DNA of 47,696 bases from the NCBI GenBank assembly GCA_018714565.1, contig DVNH01000019.1, forward strand, positions 1 to 47,696, written 5' to 3'. The notes below the pieces were generated by a model. The model did no database searches, had not been told where the DNA came from, and saw only the letters and a list, made by a program, of their open reading frames with translations. Positions 25,243 through 35,406 of this stretch are shown here, one piece after another; positions within the stretch are counted from its first letter, which is position 1; every line of letters starts with the position of its first letter. Source of the DNA: Candidatus Merdicola faecigallinarum (lineage in GTDB: Bacteria; Bacillota; Clostridia; TANB77; CAG-508). The position numbers and the translations under genes are program-made.

Positions 25243-25350
25243 GTTATCAAGAGTGGACGAGAGATTCGGCTCTATGACTCCACAGCAACCTATGAAATAT
25301 AAGGTGCTAATACCGACAAAGTGTAGACTTTGAATGATGATTTAAAGGAG
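25243..25350 (+). promoter_or_regulatory. SAM-I (S-box) riboswitch
   Basis: The conserved S-box landmarks appear in order: TTATCAAGAG, GGCTCTATGA, CAGCAACC, GGTGCTAAT and the closing AATGATGA. The transcript starts just upstream. AAGTGTAGACTTT near the 3' end can pair with the first arm of the following terminator, giving the usual antiterminator switch. SAM binding should lower metK expression. Confidence 0.93.
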
Positions 25351-25358
25351 ATAAAAAG

Positions 25359-25387
25359 AAAACTCTACACTTTTGTGTAGAGTTTTT
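25359..25387 (+). terminator. SAM riboswitch terminator
   Basis: AAAACTCTACAC-TTTT-GTGTAGAGTTTTT, a perfect 12-bp hairpin directly after the aptamer and before metK. Confidence 0.9.
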
Positions 25388-25444
25388 GGTATGTAAAAAG
25401 ATGTAACATATGTAATAAAAAATGAAATAGAGAGGAAATGAAAA

Positions 25445-26587
25445 ATGAAAAAATTATTTACATCAGAAAGTGTAACAGAGGGACATCCAGATAAAATGTG
25501 CGATTTAATATCAGATGCAATATTAGATGCTCATTTAGAACAAGATGAGAATTCAAGAGTTGCTTGCGAGACAGTTGCAGGAAAAGGAGAAATTTATATT
25601 ACAGGAGAGATTACATCAAAAGCAGAAGTAGATATTGAAAATTTAGTAAGAAATGTAATTTGCCAAATTGGTTATGATGATGCACAAACAGGCATGGATT
25701 ATCGTACTTGTAAAATTACAATTAATCTTTCCAAACAATCGCCAGATATTGCACAAGGAGTAGATAAATCTATTGAAACAAAAGAAGGAGAAGACCTTGA
25801 ATCAGAAGGTGCAGGAGATCAAGGAATTATGTTTGGGTTTGCTTGTGACGAAACAGAAGAATTTATGCCACTTCCAATTTCTCTTGCCCATAAATTAGCG
25901 AAAAGATTAACAGAAGTAAGAAAAAAAGGAATGATCCAAGGATTAAAACCAGATGGAAAAGTGCAAGTAACAGTGGAATATGATGACAACAAGCCAGTTA
26001 GAATTGATACGATAGTGATATCAACACAACATGAAGAAAACAAAAATTTAGAAGAATTAAAAAAAGAATTAGAAAGAAAAGTAATTCATGAAATTGTACC
26101 AGCAAATTTATTAGATGAAAAAACAAGATATTTAATTAATCCAACAGGTAGATTTGTAATTGGAGGACCGTTAGGAGATAGTGGATTAACTGGTAGAAAG
26201 ATTATTGTAGATACTTATGGTGGTTATAGTAGACATGGTGGAGGAGCATTTTCCGGAAAGGATGCAACAAAAGTAGACAGAAGTGCTTCTTATATGGCAA
26301 GATTTTTAGCAAAAAATATTGTAGCAAATCATTATGCAAAAAAATGCGAAATACAACTTTCATATGCAATTGGAGTAGCAAGACCAGTATCTATTTATAT
26401 TGATACATTTGGAACAGCAAGTATTTCTGAAGAAGAAATTATTAAAAAGATAGAAAATAGCTTTGATCTAACTCCAAGTGGAATTATTCGTTATTTAGAT
26501 TTAAGAAAACCAATGTTTAAGAAAACTACAAATTATGGTCATTTTGGCAAAGAAGAGTTAGCTTGGGAGAAAATAGTAAAATTTTAA
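25445..26587 (+). CDS. metK: S-adenosylmethionine synthase
   Basis: A 380-residue enzyme making SAM from methionine and ATP. Visible signatures are [14 protein letters not shown] (methionine/ATP site), [37 protein letters not shown] and [17 protein letters not shown]. The length is close to the family norm, with a compact C-terminus. It is preceded by a SAM-I riboswitch, which gives product feedback, and the AGAGAGG ribosome site lies outside the terminator hairpin. No downstream gene shares its transcript obviously. Confidence 0.97.
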   Translation: MKKLFTSESVTEGHPDKMCDLISDAILDAHLEQDENSRVACETVAGKGEIYITGEITSKAEVDIENLVRNVICQIGYDDAQTGMDYRTCKITINLSKQSPDIAQGVDKSIETKEGEDLESEGAGDQGIMFGFACDETEEFMPLPISLAHKLAKRLTEVRKKGMIQGLKPDGKVQVTVEYDDNKPVRIDTIVISTQHEENKNLEELKKELERKVIHEIVPANLLDEKTRYLINPTGRFVIGGPLGDSGLTGRKIIVDTYGGYSRHGGGAFSGKDATKVDRSASYMARFLAKNIVANHYAKKCEIQLSYAIGVARPVSIYIDTFGTASISEEEIIKKIENSFDLTPSGIIRYLDLRKPMFKKTTNYGHFGKEELAWEKIVKF

Positions 26588-26712
26588 TTAAGATCGCTGA
26601 TGCGATGTTTGAAAAACAATCTATAGGGTGAATTTTATTTTTTATGAATATTTTAATACTATAATAATTAAAAATATAATAGAATAAAAAAGAAAATCCA
26701 ATCAATTTAAAC

Positions 26713-26741
26713 TTGACAGAAAACGAAATATACGATATCAT
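26713..26741 (+). promoter_or_regulatory. Promoter of the histidine operon
   Basis: TTGACA (26713-26718), 17-base spacer, TATCAT (26736-26741), about 30 bases before the leader-peptide ATG. Upstream, 26588-26712 shows only AT-rich sequence and no gene that I can support. Confidence 0.75.
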
Positions 26742-26773
26742 AATTGACATAAAGTAAGAAAAGGTGAAAAAAA

Positions 26774-26839
26774 ATGGAAAATAAGAAATTATTGAATCAA
26801 GTTCATCATCATCGTAGGAACACTTGTAACGAAGCGTAA
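26774..26839 (+). CDS. hisL: Histidine leader peptide
   Basis: A 21-codon ORF with AAGGTG seven bases before its ATG. It contains three adjacent His codons (CAT CAT CAT, 26804-26812) followed by CGT AGG, and ends at TAA 26837. It lies between the his promoter and a very strong terminator ahead of hisC. His-codon leaders control his operons by ribosome stalling in enteric bacteria, so this is a plausible attenuator peptide. That arrangement is unusual in Clostridia, where a his T-box is the common device. Confidence 0.7.
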   Translation: MENKKLLNQVHHHRRNTCNEA

Positions 26840-26904
26840 TTAACTTACGTAGGTACAAGTGTTAAAGTCTTGTGCCTACGATAGTGAAAATAGAAAAAGA
26901 ATCT
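26813..26904 (+). promoter_or_regulatory. Mutually exclusive RNA hairpins of the his attenuator
   Basis: Segment A AACACTTGT (26819-26827) pairs with ACAAGTGTT (26855-26863). Segment B, 26848-26859 (CGTAGGTACAAG), pairs instead with segment C, 26869-26880 (CTTGTGCCTACG). C (CCTACGATAG) can also pair with CTATGTAGG (26913-26921) inside the terminator. The alternatives cannot coexist, as in attenuators. Which state a stalled ribosome favours is not clear to me. Confidence 0.55.
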
Positions 26905-26960
26905 AAAAGAAGCTATGTAGGAATTTAAAAAAGCTAAATTCTAACATAGCTTCTTTTTTT
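26905..26960 (+). terminator. Attenuator terminator before hisC
   Basis: Perfect 14-bp arms (26905-26918 and 26944-26957), an inner GAATTT/AAATTC stem, and a T7 run. It lies between the leader peptide and hisC, so operon expression requires read-through. Confidence 0.85.
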
Positions 26961-27038
26961 GTATCTATTTTTTATTAAAAAGTTATTACAAAGTTGGAAA
27001 ACATTTTTTAAACCTAAAGAATAAAAGGAGGAAGGAAA

Positions 27039-28118
27039 ATGCAAGGAAGAAAAATATTAGCGAAATTACAGGCATACAAAGTACAAAAAACAGAGGAGGA
27101 ATTAAAGAAAAAGTATGGAACTGAAAAAATAATAAAATTGAATGCAAATGAAAACCCATACGGAACTTCTGCAAAGGTATTACAATCGATGAAAGAAATA
27201 AAGGACATTTCAAAGTATCCAGATGGATATTGTATGCAATTAAGAGAAGCTTTAGCTAAAAAATATAATATTTCTAAAGAATGTTTTTTATTTGGTGATG
27301 CTTCTAATGAAATTATCCAAATGATAACGAAAGCTTATCTAGAACAAGGAGAAGAAGTTATTACAAGTATACCAGGATTTAGTTTATATGAGTCTGCAAC
27401 TATAATGCAAGAAGGAAAATTAGTGGGAGTTCCTTTAAAAGACGATAAGCTGGATTTAGAAGGAATATTAAATAAAATTTCAGACAAAACAAGAATTATC
27501 TTTATTACCAATCCACATAATCCTACTGGAACAATAATAACAAAGGAAGAACAAGAGGAATTTATAAAGAAGGTACCGAAGGAAGTTTTGGTTGTAATAG
27601 ATGAGGCATATTATGAGTTTGTATGTAATAAACAATTTCCGAATTCAATAGAGCTATTAAATCAATATTCAAATCTTTGTATTTTAAGAACTTTTTCAAA
27701 AGCATATGGTTTAGCCGGATTAAGAGTGGGATATGGAATTGCTTCACCGGAATGTATTCGAATTTTAGAAAAGGTAAAAAATCCATATAATATATCTGTA
27801 ATTGCCCAAAAAGCAGCTGTTCAAGCTTTGAAAGATTCTTTTATGGAAGAAACGGTAGAAAAAAACAAAAAGATAGTAAAGGCAGTATCTTTAGAATTAG
27901 AAAAATTAGGAATGGAGTACTGTAAAACAGAAGCAAATTTCATATTTATAAATATGGAAATGGAAGGAAAAGAAATTCTGGAAGCATTTCTAAAAGAAGG
28001 AATTATGGTAAGGGTTGGATATCCAAATTATGAAACTTGGGCAAGAGTGAGTATTGGAACAGAAGACCAAATGAAAGAATTTATAAAAGTGTTAAAGAAA
28101 ATAAGGAAGGTGATGTAA
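27039..28118 (+). CDS. hisC: Histidinol-phosphate aminotransferase
   Basis: A 359-residue PLP enzyme that converts imidazole-acetol phosphate to histidinol phosphate. Visible are LNANENPYGTS (substrate entry), FGDASNEIIQM (cofactor phosphate), TNPHNPTGT, DEAYYEF and the PLP lysine Lys221 in FSKAYGLAGLRVGYG. It is the first structural gene of the his operon, with AGGAGG before ATG 27039. Its stop TAA is followed immediately by the TTG start of hisZ. Confidence 0.95.
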   Translation: MQGRKILAKLQAYKVQKTEEELKKKYGTEKIIKLNANENPYGTSAKVLQSMKEIKDISKYPDGYCMQLREALAKKYNISKECFLFGDASNEIIQMITKAYLEQGEEVITSIPGFSLYESATIMQEGKLVGVPLKDDKLDLEGILNKISDKTRIIFITNPHNPTGTIITKEEQEEFIKKVPKEVLVVIDEAYYEFVCNKQFPNSIELLNQYSNLCILRTFSKAYGLAGLRVGYGIASPECIRILEKVKNPYNISVIAQKAAVQALKDSFMEETVEKNKKIVKAVSLELEKLGMEYCKTEANFIFINMEMEGKEILEAFLKEGIMVRVGYPNYETWARVSIGTEDQMKEFIKVLKKIRKVM

Positions 28119-29090
28119 TTGGAGAAATTTCAATTTTTAATTCCAAACGAAAGTAATGAAACAATGATCGAAGAAGTAAGGTGTCTGCGAAAAAAAGAAG
28201 AAAATTTAAGAAACTTATGGGTGAATTATCAGTATCAAGAAATCTTAATGTCCAGTTTTGAATATATAGAGCTATATAAAAATGTGATTTCAAATTTAGA
28301 AGAAGAAGGCTTATTTCAGTTTATTAATCGAGAGGGGAAAAGAATTACTTTAAGATGGGACTTTACGATTCCGATTGCTCGTTATTATATCTCTAAAAAG
28401 ACAAATGAAGTAGCAAGATATTGCTATTTTGGAAAAGTATATCGCAAGGAAAAAGCATTAAAAGGCAAAAACTCAGAAAATTATCAAGCGGGAATTGAAT
28501 TAATCAATGAAGAAAAAGAACAGGGTGAGACAGAGTGCTTAGCGTTGCTTGAAGATTCTCTTTCCGTTTTAAGATTACAAGATTTTAGAATAGAATTTGG
28601 ATCTGCTTTGTTCTTCAAAAGGGTATGTGAATTAACAGGAAAAAAAGAAGAGCTTACTCATATTTTAGAAAAGAAAAATGAAAGTGAAATGGAAAAATGG
28701 ATTAAACAGAATTCTTTTTCAGAAGATTTAAATAAACTATTACGAAAGTTATTAAGAATGAATGGAACAGAAGAAATATTAGAAAGATTGTTAACAGAAA
28801 TAAAAGATGAGATATTACGAGAGGAAATTTTGAAATTAGAAGCAGTGAAAAAGAAAATAAAGAAACAATCTAAAATTATATTTGATTTAGCTATGGTTCC
28901 AAAAATGGAATATTATGATGGATTAATGTTTCAAGTATATAGCAAATATGTGCCTAATCCAATTGTGAGTGGAGGTAGATATGATCGTTTGTATCAAAAA
29001 TTTGGGAAAGAAGTATCTGCAATTGGAATTGGATTTTATCAAAATGAAATTTTACAAGTGCTAAAAAAGGAAGGTGAAGAAAATGCTTAA
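28119..29090 (+). CDS. hisZ: ATP phosphoribosyltransferase regulatory subunit
   Basis: A 323-residue paralogue of the histidyl-tRNA synthetase catalytic core. It has the class II motif 2 region [11 protein letters not shown] and [11 protein letters not shown], and motif 3 [23 protein letters not shown], but no anticodon-binding domain. It activates the short HisG encoded next and carries the histidine feedback site in the octameric complex. The start is TTG 28119, directly after the hisC stop, with AAGGAAGGTGA upstream. The last codons overlap hisG. Confidence 0.88.
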   Translation: MEKFQFLIPNESNETMIEEVRCLRKKEENLRNLWVNYQYQEILMSSFEYIELYKNVISNLEEEGLFQFINREGKRITLRWDFTIPIARYYISKKTNEVARYCYFGKVYRKEKALKGKNSENYQAGIELINEEKEQGETECLALLEDSLSVLRLQDFRIEFGSALFFKRVCELTGKKEELTHILEKKNESEMEKWIKQNSFSEDLNKLLRKLLRMNGTEEILERLLTEIKDEILREEILKLEAVKKKIKKQSKIIFDLAMVPKMEYYDGLMFQVYSKYVPNPIVSGGRYDRLYQKFGKEVSAIGIGFYQNEILQVLKKEGEENA

Positions 29091-29721
29091 GATAGCGATC
29101 ACAAAAGGAAGAATCGAAAAGCAGTTCACGGAACTTATGAAAGAATCAGGATTTGAAATAGAATCAATCCAAAATAAGAATCGAAAGCTTTGTATAGAAA
29201 CAAAAGATAATTTTAAAATTATTTTTGCAAAGGCAAACGATGTGATCACTTTTATTGAGCATGGAATTGTAGATATTGGAATTATAGGAAAGGATACTCT
29301 TTATGAGAATGATTTTGAAGATTATTATGAAATATTAGATTTAAATATAGGAAAATGTTATTTTGCTCTTTGTAGTAATAAAGAATATAAAGAAAAAGAA
29401 TTTAGTAAAAGAAAGAAAATTGCAACAAAATATCCGAAAGTAGCAAGAGCCTTTTTTGAAGAGAAAAAAGAGGATGTTGAAATTATTAAATTAGAAGGTT
29501 CAGTAGAATTAGGACCGTTAGTAGAATTAACGGATGCGATTATCGATTTAGTAGAAACTGGTACAACTTTAAAAGAAAATAATTTAGAAGTCATAGAGAG
29601 GGTAAAAGAAATTAGTACTAGATTAATTGTAAATAAGGTAAGTTTGAAATTTAAAAGTCAAGAAATCTATTTCTTTGTGGATCAATTAGAAAAAAGAATA
29701 AAGGAGGAAAAAGAATGTTAA
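29083..29721 (+). CDS. hisG: ATP phosphoribosyltransferase, short form
   Basis: A 212-residue HisG_S enzyme catalysing the first step, ATP plus PRPP to phosphoribosyl-ATP. It has [23 protein letters not shown] and the PRPP loop [14 protein letters not shown]. The C-terminal regulatory domain of long HisG is absent, consistent with the HisZ partner. I chose ATG 29083, which overlaps the hisZ stop, over the in-frame GTG at 29074 that forms part of the ribosome site. The stop overlaps hisD by seven bases. Confidence 0.95.
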   Translation: MLKIAITKGRIEKQFTELMKESGFEIESIQNKNRKLCIETKDNFKIIFAKANDVITFIEHGIVDIGIIGKDTLYENDFEDYYEILDLNIGKCYFALCSNKEYKEKEFSKRKKIATKYPKVARAFFEEKKEDVEIIKLEGSVELGPLVELTDAIIDLVETGTTLKENNLEVIERVKEISTRLIVNKVSLKFKSQEIYFFVDQLEKRIKEEKEC

Positions 29722-31016
29722 AACAATATGTGTATCAAGGAGAGATAAAAGAAATTATTTGTGAATTAGAAAGTAGAAAAGAAACTGTAAATCAAGAGGT
29801 AATGAAAAAAGTTTTGCAAATGATAGAAACAGTAAAGAAAGAGAAAGATGATGCTTTAATGGAATATGCAAAAAAATTCGATGGATTTGAGATGAAAAAT
29901 TGTGCAGAAATGATTGTTACAAAAGAAGAGATAGAAGAAGGAAGTGAACAAATTGGAGAAGATATGATTCGAATTCTAGAAAGGGCGAAAAAGCAAATTA
30001 TAGAATTTCACAAAAACCAAATTCAGAAATCTTGGTATATGGATAAACAAGATGGTGTTATTTTAGGACAAATTGTAAGACCACTAAAAAGAGTAGGAAT
30101 TTATGTGCCAGGGGGAACAGCCAGTTACCCGTCTACTGTTTTGATGAATGCAATTCCTGCAAAATTAGCAGGGGTAAAAGAAATTGTGATGTTTACACCG
30201 GTAAAAGCAGATGGAAAAATAGCACCAGCAATTTTAGCGGCTGCCAAAGTATGCGGAATTGATACAATTTATAAAATAGGAGGTGCACAAGCAATTGCAG
30301 CGGCAGCATATGGAACAGAAATGATACCAAAAGTGGATAAAATAATTGGACCAGGTAACATCTATGTAGCAACTGCTAAAAAATGTTGTTATGGTGTTGT
30401 TGATATTGATATGATAGCCGGTCCATCTGAAGTATTGGTAATTGGAGATGAAACTGCAAATCCTAGATATGTTGCTGCAGATTTAATGAGCCAGGCAGAA
30501 CACGATAAATTAGCAAGTGCTATTTTTATTACAACAAGTAAAGAATTAGCAAAAAAAGTAGAAGAAGAAATTCAAAAGCAAATACAGAAATTAAATAGAA
30601 AAGAAATCATAGAATCCTCTCTTAAAAATTATGGCGCGATTATTGTTACTAATTCCTTAGAAGAAGCTTTTAAGATCGCAAATGAAATTGCACCAGAGCA
30701 TTTAGAAATTTTAACAAAAGATCCAATAAGGAATCTTCCAAAAGTAGAAAATGCAGGTTCCATTTTCTTAGGAGAGAATTCTCCAGAACCTCTTGGCGAT
30801 TATATGAGTGGAACAAACCATGTACTACCAACAGGAGGAACTGCTAAGTTTTATTCTAGCCTTGGAGTTTATGATTTTGTAAAATTCTCTTCTTATAGCT
30901 ATTATCCGAAAGAAGTGTTAGAAACTTTTAAAGAAGATGTTAAAGCATTTGCGAATTTAGAAGGTTTGGATGCACATGCAAATTCAATTCAAGTGAGATT
31001 TGAAGAAAAAGAATAG
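29715..31016 (+). CDS. hisD: Histidinol dehydrogenase
   Basis: A 433-residue Zn-dependent, NAD-linked enzyme that oxidises histidinol to histidine in two steps. Signatures are [53 protein letters not shown], the zinc-site [18 protein letters not shown] and [15 protein letters not shown]. The length is normal. AGGAGG precedes the ATG inside hisG, so translation is coupled. The final step of the pathway is thus present in the operon. Confidence 0.96.
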   Translation: MLKQYVYQGEIKEIICELESRKETVNQEVMKKVLQMIETVKKEKDDALMEYAKKFDGFEMKNCAEMIVTKEEIEEGSEQIGEDMIRILERAKKQIIEFHKNQIQKSWYMDKQDGVILGQIVRPLKRVGIYVPGGTASYPSTVLMNAIPAKLAGVKEIVMFTPVKADGKIAPAILAAAKVCGIDTIYKIGGAQAIAAAAYGTEMIPKVDKIIGPGNIYVATAKKCCYGVVDIDMIAGPSEVLVIGDETANPRYVAADLMSQAEHDKLASAIFITTSKELAKKVEEEIQKQIQKLNRKEIIESSLKNYGAIIVTNSLEEAFKIANEIAPEHLEILTKDPIRNLPKVENAGSIFLGENSPEPLGDYMSGTNHVLPTGGTAKFYSSLGVYDFVKFSSYSYYPKEVLETFKEDVKAFANLEGLDAHANSIQVRFEEKE

Positions 31017-31084
31017 AAGGAGTTTAAAAGAGGAGAGAAAGAGGGAAAAAGTAAAAATGGTAAAGGTAAGAAAGGGGAATATGG

Positions 31085-31678
31085 ATGAGAAATTGTAAAT
31101 TAGAAAGAAGGACAAAGGAAACAGAAATTAAATTACAAATAGAATTAGATGGAAATGGTAATAGCGAAATAGAAACAGGTATTGGTTTTTTAGATCATAT
31201 GTTAACTTTATTTTCTTTCCATAGTGGAATCGATCTTAAAATAAATTGTAAAGGAGATATACAAGTAGATGCTCATCATAGTGTGGAAGACATTGGAATT
31301 TTGTTAGGAAAATCAATTAAACAAGCTTTGGGAGAGAAGAAAGGAATAAGACGTTATGGAAATTGTTTTTTGCCAATGGACGAAAGTTTAGTACAAACGA
31401 CATTAGATATATCTGGAAGACCGTTTTTGGTATGGAATGTAACCTTACAAACAGAAAGACTAGGAAATTATGAAACAGAATTAACGGAAGAATTTTTTCG
31501 AGCGGTTGCTTTTCAAAGTGGGATTACTCTACATGTTAATATGCTTTATGGAAAGAATACACATCATATTATTGAAGCTGTTTTTAAAAGTTTCGGGAGA
31601 AGTTTGAAACAAGCAATTCAAATTGATGAAAAGAGAAAAAATGAAATCATGTCTTCGAAGGGAGTGATAGAAGAATGA
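31085..31678 (+). CDS. hisB: Imidazoleglycerol-phosphate dehydratase
   Basis: A 197-residue single-function dehydratase with GIGFLDHMLTLFSFHSG, DAHHSVEDIGILLG, LPMDESLVQTTLDISGRP and KNTHHIIEAVFKSFGRSL, the histidine-rich motifs that bind Mn. It lacks the HAD histidinol-phosphatase domain of the enteric bifunctional HisB, so that step must come from another protein. AAAGGGG precedes ATG 31085. Its TGA stop overlaps the hisH ATG. The 68-base gap to hisD is purine-rich and holds no convincing gene. Confidence 0.96.
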   Translation: MRNCKLERRTKETEIKLQIELDGNGNSEIETGIGFLDHMLTLFSFHSGIDLKINCKGDIQVDAHHSVEDIGILLGKSIKQALGEKKGIRRYGNCFLPMDESLVQTTLDISGRPFLVWNVTLQTERLGNYETELTEEFFRAVAFQSGITLHVNMLYGKNTHHIIEAVFKSFGRSLKQAIQIDEKRKNEIMSSKGVIEE

Positions 31679-32280
31679 TTGCTATTATTGACTATCAATT
31701 AGGAAATGTAAAAAGCATTCAAAATGCAATGGAACGATTAGAAATTCCATATATTGTTACAAACCAAAAAGAAGAAATACAAAAAGCAAATGGAATCATT
31801 TTACCGGGAGTAGGAACTTTTGCTGCTGCTATGAAAAATTTAAAAAATTTAGATTTGATTTCCATTTTAAAAGAAAGAAAAGATGAGGGTATCCCTATTT
31901 TAGGAATTTGCTTAGGAATGCAAATTTTATTTGAAACCGGATATGAAGTTGCAAAGGTAGATGGCCTTGGTTTTTTGCAGGGAAAGGTAGAAAAGATAGA
32001 GACAGAGGAGAAATTGCCACATATGGGGTGGAATGAGTTATATTTTTCAAAAGAGAATGTATTTCAAAAAACAATAAAAGAAGGATCGGATGTATATTTT
32101 GTTCATTCCTATATGGCAAAACCATTCGAAGATGATGTAATAGCATATGCGATATATGGAGAAAATCGAATTCCTGCTATTGTGGGAAGAAGAAATGTTT
32201 TAGGATGCCAGTTCCATCCAGAGAAAAGTGGAAAAATAGGAGAAAAGATACTGCGTACATGGAAGGAGATGTTAAAATGA
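31675..32280 (+). CDS. hisH: Imidazole glycerol phosphate synthase, glutamine amidotransferase subunit
   Basis: A 201-residue class I amidotransferase that delivers ammonia to HisF. The catalytic triad is visible: Cys79 in LGICLGMQILF, and His181 and Glu183 in CQFHPEKSG. The oxyanion region LPGVGTF is intact. It overlaps hisB by four bases and hisA by four bases (ATGA), so translation is coupled. HisF, its partner, is encoded one gene later. Confidence 0.96.
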   Translation: MIAIIDYQLGNVKSIQNAMERLEIPYIVTNQKEEIQKANGIILPGVGTFAAAMKNLKNLDLISILKERKDEGIPILGICLGMQILFETGYEVAKVDGLGFLQGKVEKIETEEKLPHMGWNELYFSKENVFQKTIKEGSDVYFVHSYMAKPFEDDVIAYAIYGENRIPAIVGRRNVLGCQFHPEKSGKIGEKILRTWKEMLK

Positions 32281-33014
32281 ATTTAATTCCAGCAATCGAT
32301 TTAAAAGATGGAAATGCAGTTCGATTATATCAAGGAGATTATAGTAAACAAACTGTTTATAGCGAAAATCCAGTAGAGCTAGCAAACAAACTGGAAAGTA
32401 TGGGAGCTGATTATTTACATATTGTTGATTTAGACGGAGCAAAAGATGGGAAAGAAAAGAACATAGAAATGATTAAAAAAATAAGAAATGCGGTAAAGAT
32501 ACCAATTGAAGTAGGTGGAGGAATTCGAAATGAAGAAATTCTTTCTAAATATTTAGAAGAAATTAAAGTAAATCGTGTTATTTTAGGAACAATTGCAGTA
32601 GAAAATCAAGAATTTGTAAAAAGAATGATAGAAAAGTATAGAATGGATAGAATTATAGTAGGAATAGACATAAAAGATGGACTAGTAAGAACTCGTGGAT
32701 GGAAAAAACAAACGAATAAAGAATATTTGGATTTTATTCAGTCATTAAAGAATATGGGAGTTCATACTGTTATTGTAACAGACATAAAAAAAGATGGAAC
32801 CATGCAAGAGCCAAATTGGGAGATATATCAAAAGATTAAAAGAAATATTCCAATCAATATCATTGTTTCCGGTGGAATTGGAAATAAAGAAAATATTTAT
32901 AAAGTAGCAAGAGAAGGATATGATGGTTGTATTATAGGAAAAGCTTTTTATGAAGGAAAAATTGATATTAAGGAGGTAAAAAATTGCTTAAAAAAAGAAT
33001 TATACCATGTTTAG
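32277..33014 (+). CDS. hisA: ProFAR isomerase (HisA)
   Basis: A 245-residue (beta/alpha)8 barrel that isomerises ProFAR to PRFAR. It begins [21 protein letters not shown] with the catalytic Asp8, has VGGGIRNEE and the second-half aspartate in [16 protein letters not shown], and ends with [12 protein letters not shown] and [13 protein letters not shown] 32277 overlaps the hisH stop and GGAGAT precedes it; the longer upstream frame has no family similarity. The end overlaps hisF by 31 bases. Confidence 0.96.
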   Translation: MNLIPAIDLKDGNAVRLYQGDYSKQTVYSENPVELANKLESMGADYLHIVDLDGAKDGKEKNIEMIKKIRNAVKIPIEVGGGIRNEEILSKYLEEIKVNRVILGTIAVENQEFVKRMIEKYRMDRIIVGIDIKDGLVRTRGWKKQTNKEYLDFIQSLKNMGVHTVIVTDIKKDGTMQEPNWEIYQKIKRNIPINIIVSGGIGNKENIYKVAREGYDGCIIGKAFYEGKIDIKEVKNCLKKELYHV

Positions 33015-33745
33015 ATATTAAAAATGGAAAAGTAGTAAAAGGAATTTGTTTTGAAAATTTGAAGGAAGTAGGAAATCCAGCTACATTAGCAAAAAGATAT
33101 GAAATGCAAAATGCAGATGAAATTGTATTTTTAGATATTTCAGCCACGGAAGAAGAAAGAGAAATTTTAAAAGAAATAATAGAAGAAGCAGCGAGTACAC
33201 TTTCCATCCCCTTAACAGTAGGTGGAGGGATTCGAAGTTTAGAAGATTTTCGAATGATTTTAAGAGCGGGAGCAGATAAAGTATCAATTAATTCTGCTGC
33301 GATTCAGAATTCGGAATTAATTCAGGAAGCAGCGAAGGAATTTGGTACGCAATGCGTTGTAGTTGCAATTGATGCCAAAAGAATGGGGAATGATTTTAAA
33401 GTTTTCTGTTCAGGAGGAAAAATAAATACAGGAAAAAATCTAGTGGAATGGGCAATAGAATGCGAAAGATTGGGAGCAGGAGAGATATTATTAACTTCAA
33501 TGGATCGAGATGGTACAAAAAATGGTTATGATATTGAAATGTTAGAAGCAGTTTGCCAGAATGTAAGAATTCCAGTAATTGCAAGTGGCGGATGTGGATC
33601 GATGGAAAATATCGTAGAAGTGTTCCAAAAAACAAAATGTGATGCTGCGTTGGTAGCTTCTCTATTCCATTATGGAGAAGTAACAGTAAATCAAGTAAAA
33701 GAGGAGTTAGAAAAAAATAAAATAAAAGTAAGGAGGGCAGTATGA
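32984..33745 (+). CDS. hisF: Imidazole glycerol phosphate synthase, cyclase subunit
   Basis: A 253-residue barrel that closes the imidazole ring using ammonia from HisH, releasing AICAR. It shows [16 protein letters not shown] (catalytic Asp11), [39 protein letters not shown] (catalytic Asp) and [13 protein letters not shown]. The start is TTG 32984, with AGGAGG at 32971-32976 inside hisA. Its stop overlaps the hisIE ATG. Order and overlap with hisA and hisIE are canonical. Confidence 0.96.
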   Translation: MLKKRIIPCLDIKNGKVVKGICFENLKEVGNPATLAKRYEMQNADEIVFLDISATEEEREILKEIIEEAASTLSIPLTVGGGIRSLEDFRMILRAGADKVSINSAAIQNSELIQEAAKEFGTQCVVVAIDAKRMGNDFKVFCSGGKINTGKNLVEWAIECERLGAGEILLTSMDRDGTKNGYDIEMLEAVCQNVRIPVIASGGCGSMENIVEVFQKTKCDAALVASLFHYGEVTVNQVKEELEKNKIKVRRAV

Positions 33746-34398
33746 AATTAGATTTAAAACCAGATTTTGAAAAACAAGAATTAATTCCTGCAATTATTCA
33801 GGATTTTCAGACAAAAGAAGTACTAATGCTTGCTTATGTGAATGAGGAAAGCTATAAAGAAATGTTAAGAACAAAACAAACTTGTTTTTATTCAAGGAGT
33901 AGAAAGAAATTATGGAAGAAAGGAGAAACTTCTGGCAATATACAAGAAATAAAAGGAATGTATTTGGATTGTGATAAAGATACATTATTAATTTATGTAA
34001 AACAAACAGGAGGAGCTTGCCATACAGGAGAATATTCTTGCTTTTTTAATGAAATCATACCATATCAAGATAAAGAAAAGGAAATTTTAGAAGAAATGTA
34101 TGCTACAATTCAAGATAGAGTAGCAAATCCAATGGAAAAATCGTATACAAATTACTTGTTAGCAGAAGGAGTAGATAAAATTTGTAAAAAAATTGGAGAG
34201 GAAGCTTCAGAAACAATTATTGCAGCAAAAAATGAAGATAAAGATGAACTAATTGGAGAAATTAGTGATTTAGTTTATCATACTCTTGTATTAATGTTTT
34301 ATAGGAAGGTTACACTAACAGAAATAGAAGAAAAATTAAAACAAAGACATCAAAAGCAAGGAAATAAAAAAGAATTCTACCAAAAAGGAGAATATTAA
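33742..34398 (+). CDS. hisI: Bifunctional PRA-CH / PRA-PH (HisIE)
   Basis: A 218-residue fusion. The N-terminal HisI part (about 1-110) has [36 protein letters not shown] and the zinc-binding [10 protein letters not shown] and [12 protein letters not shown]. The C-terminal HisE part (about 115-210) has the MazG-like [28 protein letters not shown]. Together they hydrolyse PR-ATP and open the PR-AMP ring, steps 2 and 3 of the pathway. The ATG overlaps hisF by four bases. The next gene starts one base after its stop. Confidence 0.96.
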   Translation: MKLDLKPDFEKQELIPAIIQDFQTKEVLMLAYVNEESYKEMLRTKQTCFYSRSRKKLWKKGETSGNIQEIKGMYLDCDKDTLLIYVKQTGGACHTGEYSCFFNEIIPYQDKEKEILEEMYATIQDRVANPMEKSYTNYLLAEGVDKICKKIGEEASETIIAAKNEDKDELIGEISDLVYHTLVLMFYRKVTLTEIEEKLKQRHQKQGNKKEFYQKGEY

Positions 34399-34399
34399 T

Positions 34400-35290
34400 A
34401 TGATTGATTTGCATACTCATACAAATTGTTCTGATGGATCAGATGATTATAAAACATTATTACAAAAAGCAGAGAAGAAAAAAATCACATATTTATCGAT
34501 TACTGATCATGACAATTGTAAGGTTTACGAACAAATGGAAAAAGAATCATGGAAAAAATATTATACAGGAAATTTAATAAAAGGAGTAGAGCTTCAAGCT
34601 TATGTTTTGGGAACTTCGATTGAACTTTTGGGATATGGTGTTGATCCTAATATTATTAATAAAGAAACAAAAAAATTATATCTTCCTTTTGAAACAATTA
34701 ATCAAACTGAAATGGAAAGGTTATATAAAAAATGTATTAAAATTGGTATGAAATTCGATCAAAATGTAATTGAAAACTATCAAAATAGTAATGAATATTA
34801 TGCAACAAAATATTTGCACAATGAAATGAAAAAATATACAGAAAATAAAAGATTGATAGAAAAAGAAGAAGACTGGAAAGAAGAATCTAGCTTTTTTCGA
34901 AATTATACTAGTAATCCTAAGAGTATATTATATGTGGATGAAAGCGATTTAATCCCAGATGCTAAAAAAGTAATTTCTGTTATAAAAGAAGCTGGTGGTC
35001 TTGTGTTTATTCCTCATATTTATCAATATGAATCAAATTGGAAGGAAATTTTGGAATATTTAATACAAAATTGTGAAATTGATGGAATTGAGTGCTATTA
35101 TCCTACGTTTTCAAAAGAACAAACAGAATATATTGTAAATTATGCGAAAGAAAACCATAAGTATATATCAGGAGGCAGTGATTACCATGGATGTAATAGG
35201 CCAGACACAGAACTAGGAACAGGAATTCAGAATAATTTATGTATAAAAGAAGAAATTATAAAAGATTGGATTTCGGCCTGTATAAAGTAA
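34400..35290 (+). CDS. PHP-domain phosphoesterase, candidate histidinol-phosphatase
   Basis: A 296-residue PHP-family metal-dependent phosphoesterase with LHTHTNCSDGSD (metal motif I), SITDHDNCK, GVELQAY, FIPHIYQ and GGSDYHG, the set of His/Asp ligands for a three-metal site. It starts one base after hisIE, with AAGGAG upstream, so it is the last gene of the his operon. No HisN, HisK or HAD phosphatase is present in the operon, so this may supply histidinol-phosphatase activity. However, the sequence looks closer to the YciV/TrpH branch, which includes nucleotide phosphatases. The role is inferred from position. Confidence 0.75.
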   Translation: MIDLHTHTNCSDGSDDYKTLLQKAEKKKITYLSITDHDNCKVYEQMEKESWKKYYTGNLIKGVELQAYVLGTSIELLGYGVDPNIINKETKKLYLPFETINQTEMERLYKKCIKIGMKFDQNVIENYQNSNEYYATKYLHNEMKKYTENKRLIEKEEDWKEESSFFRNYTSNPKSILYVDESDLIPDAKKVISVIKEAGGLVFIPHIYQYESNWKEILEYLIQNCEIDGIECYYPTFSKEQTEYIVNYAKENHKYISGGSDYHGCNRPDTELGTGIQNNLCIKEEIIKDWISACIK

Positions 35291-35406
35291 AGGAAAATAA
35301 AAAAAGCTATTCTTTCTTTTCTTTTTGTGATAATATAAAGAAGAAATTTAAAATCTTTGTTTTGAGTAAAAGAGTAATGATTATTAGAAAAGAGGAGGAA
35401 GAAACA

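Noticed and set aside
26588..27038. A T-box riboswitch upstream of hisC
   Set aside because: I find no T-box consensus or tRNA-acceptor-pairing motif; the His-codon leader and attenuator hairpins explain the region better.
31017..31084. Tiny ORF with good ribosome site between hisD and hisB
   Set aside because: Only about a dozen codons overlapping the hisB start region in another frame; purine-rich spacer, no evidence of function.
35239..35406. N-terminal extension of the PPC protein
   Set aside because: The extension overlaps the end of the PHP gene, and the strong GAGGAGG site is placed for ATG 35407.
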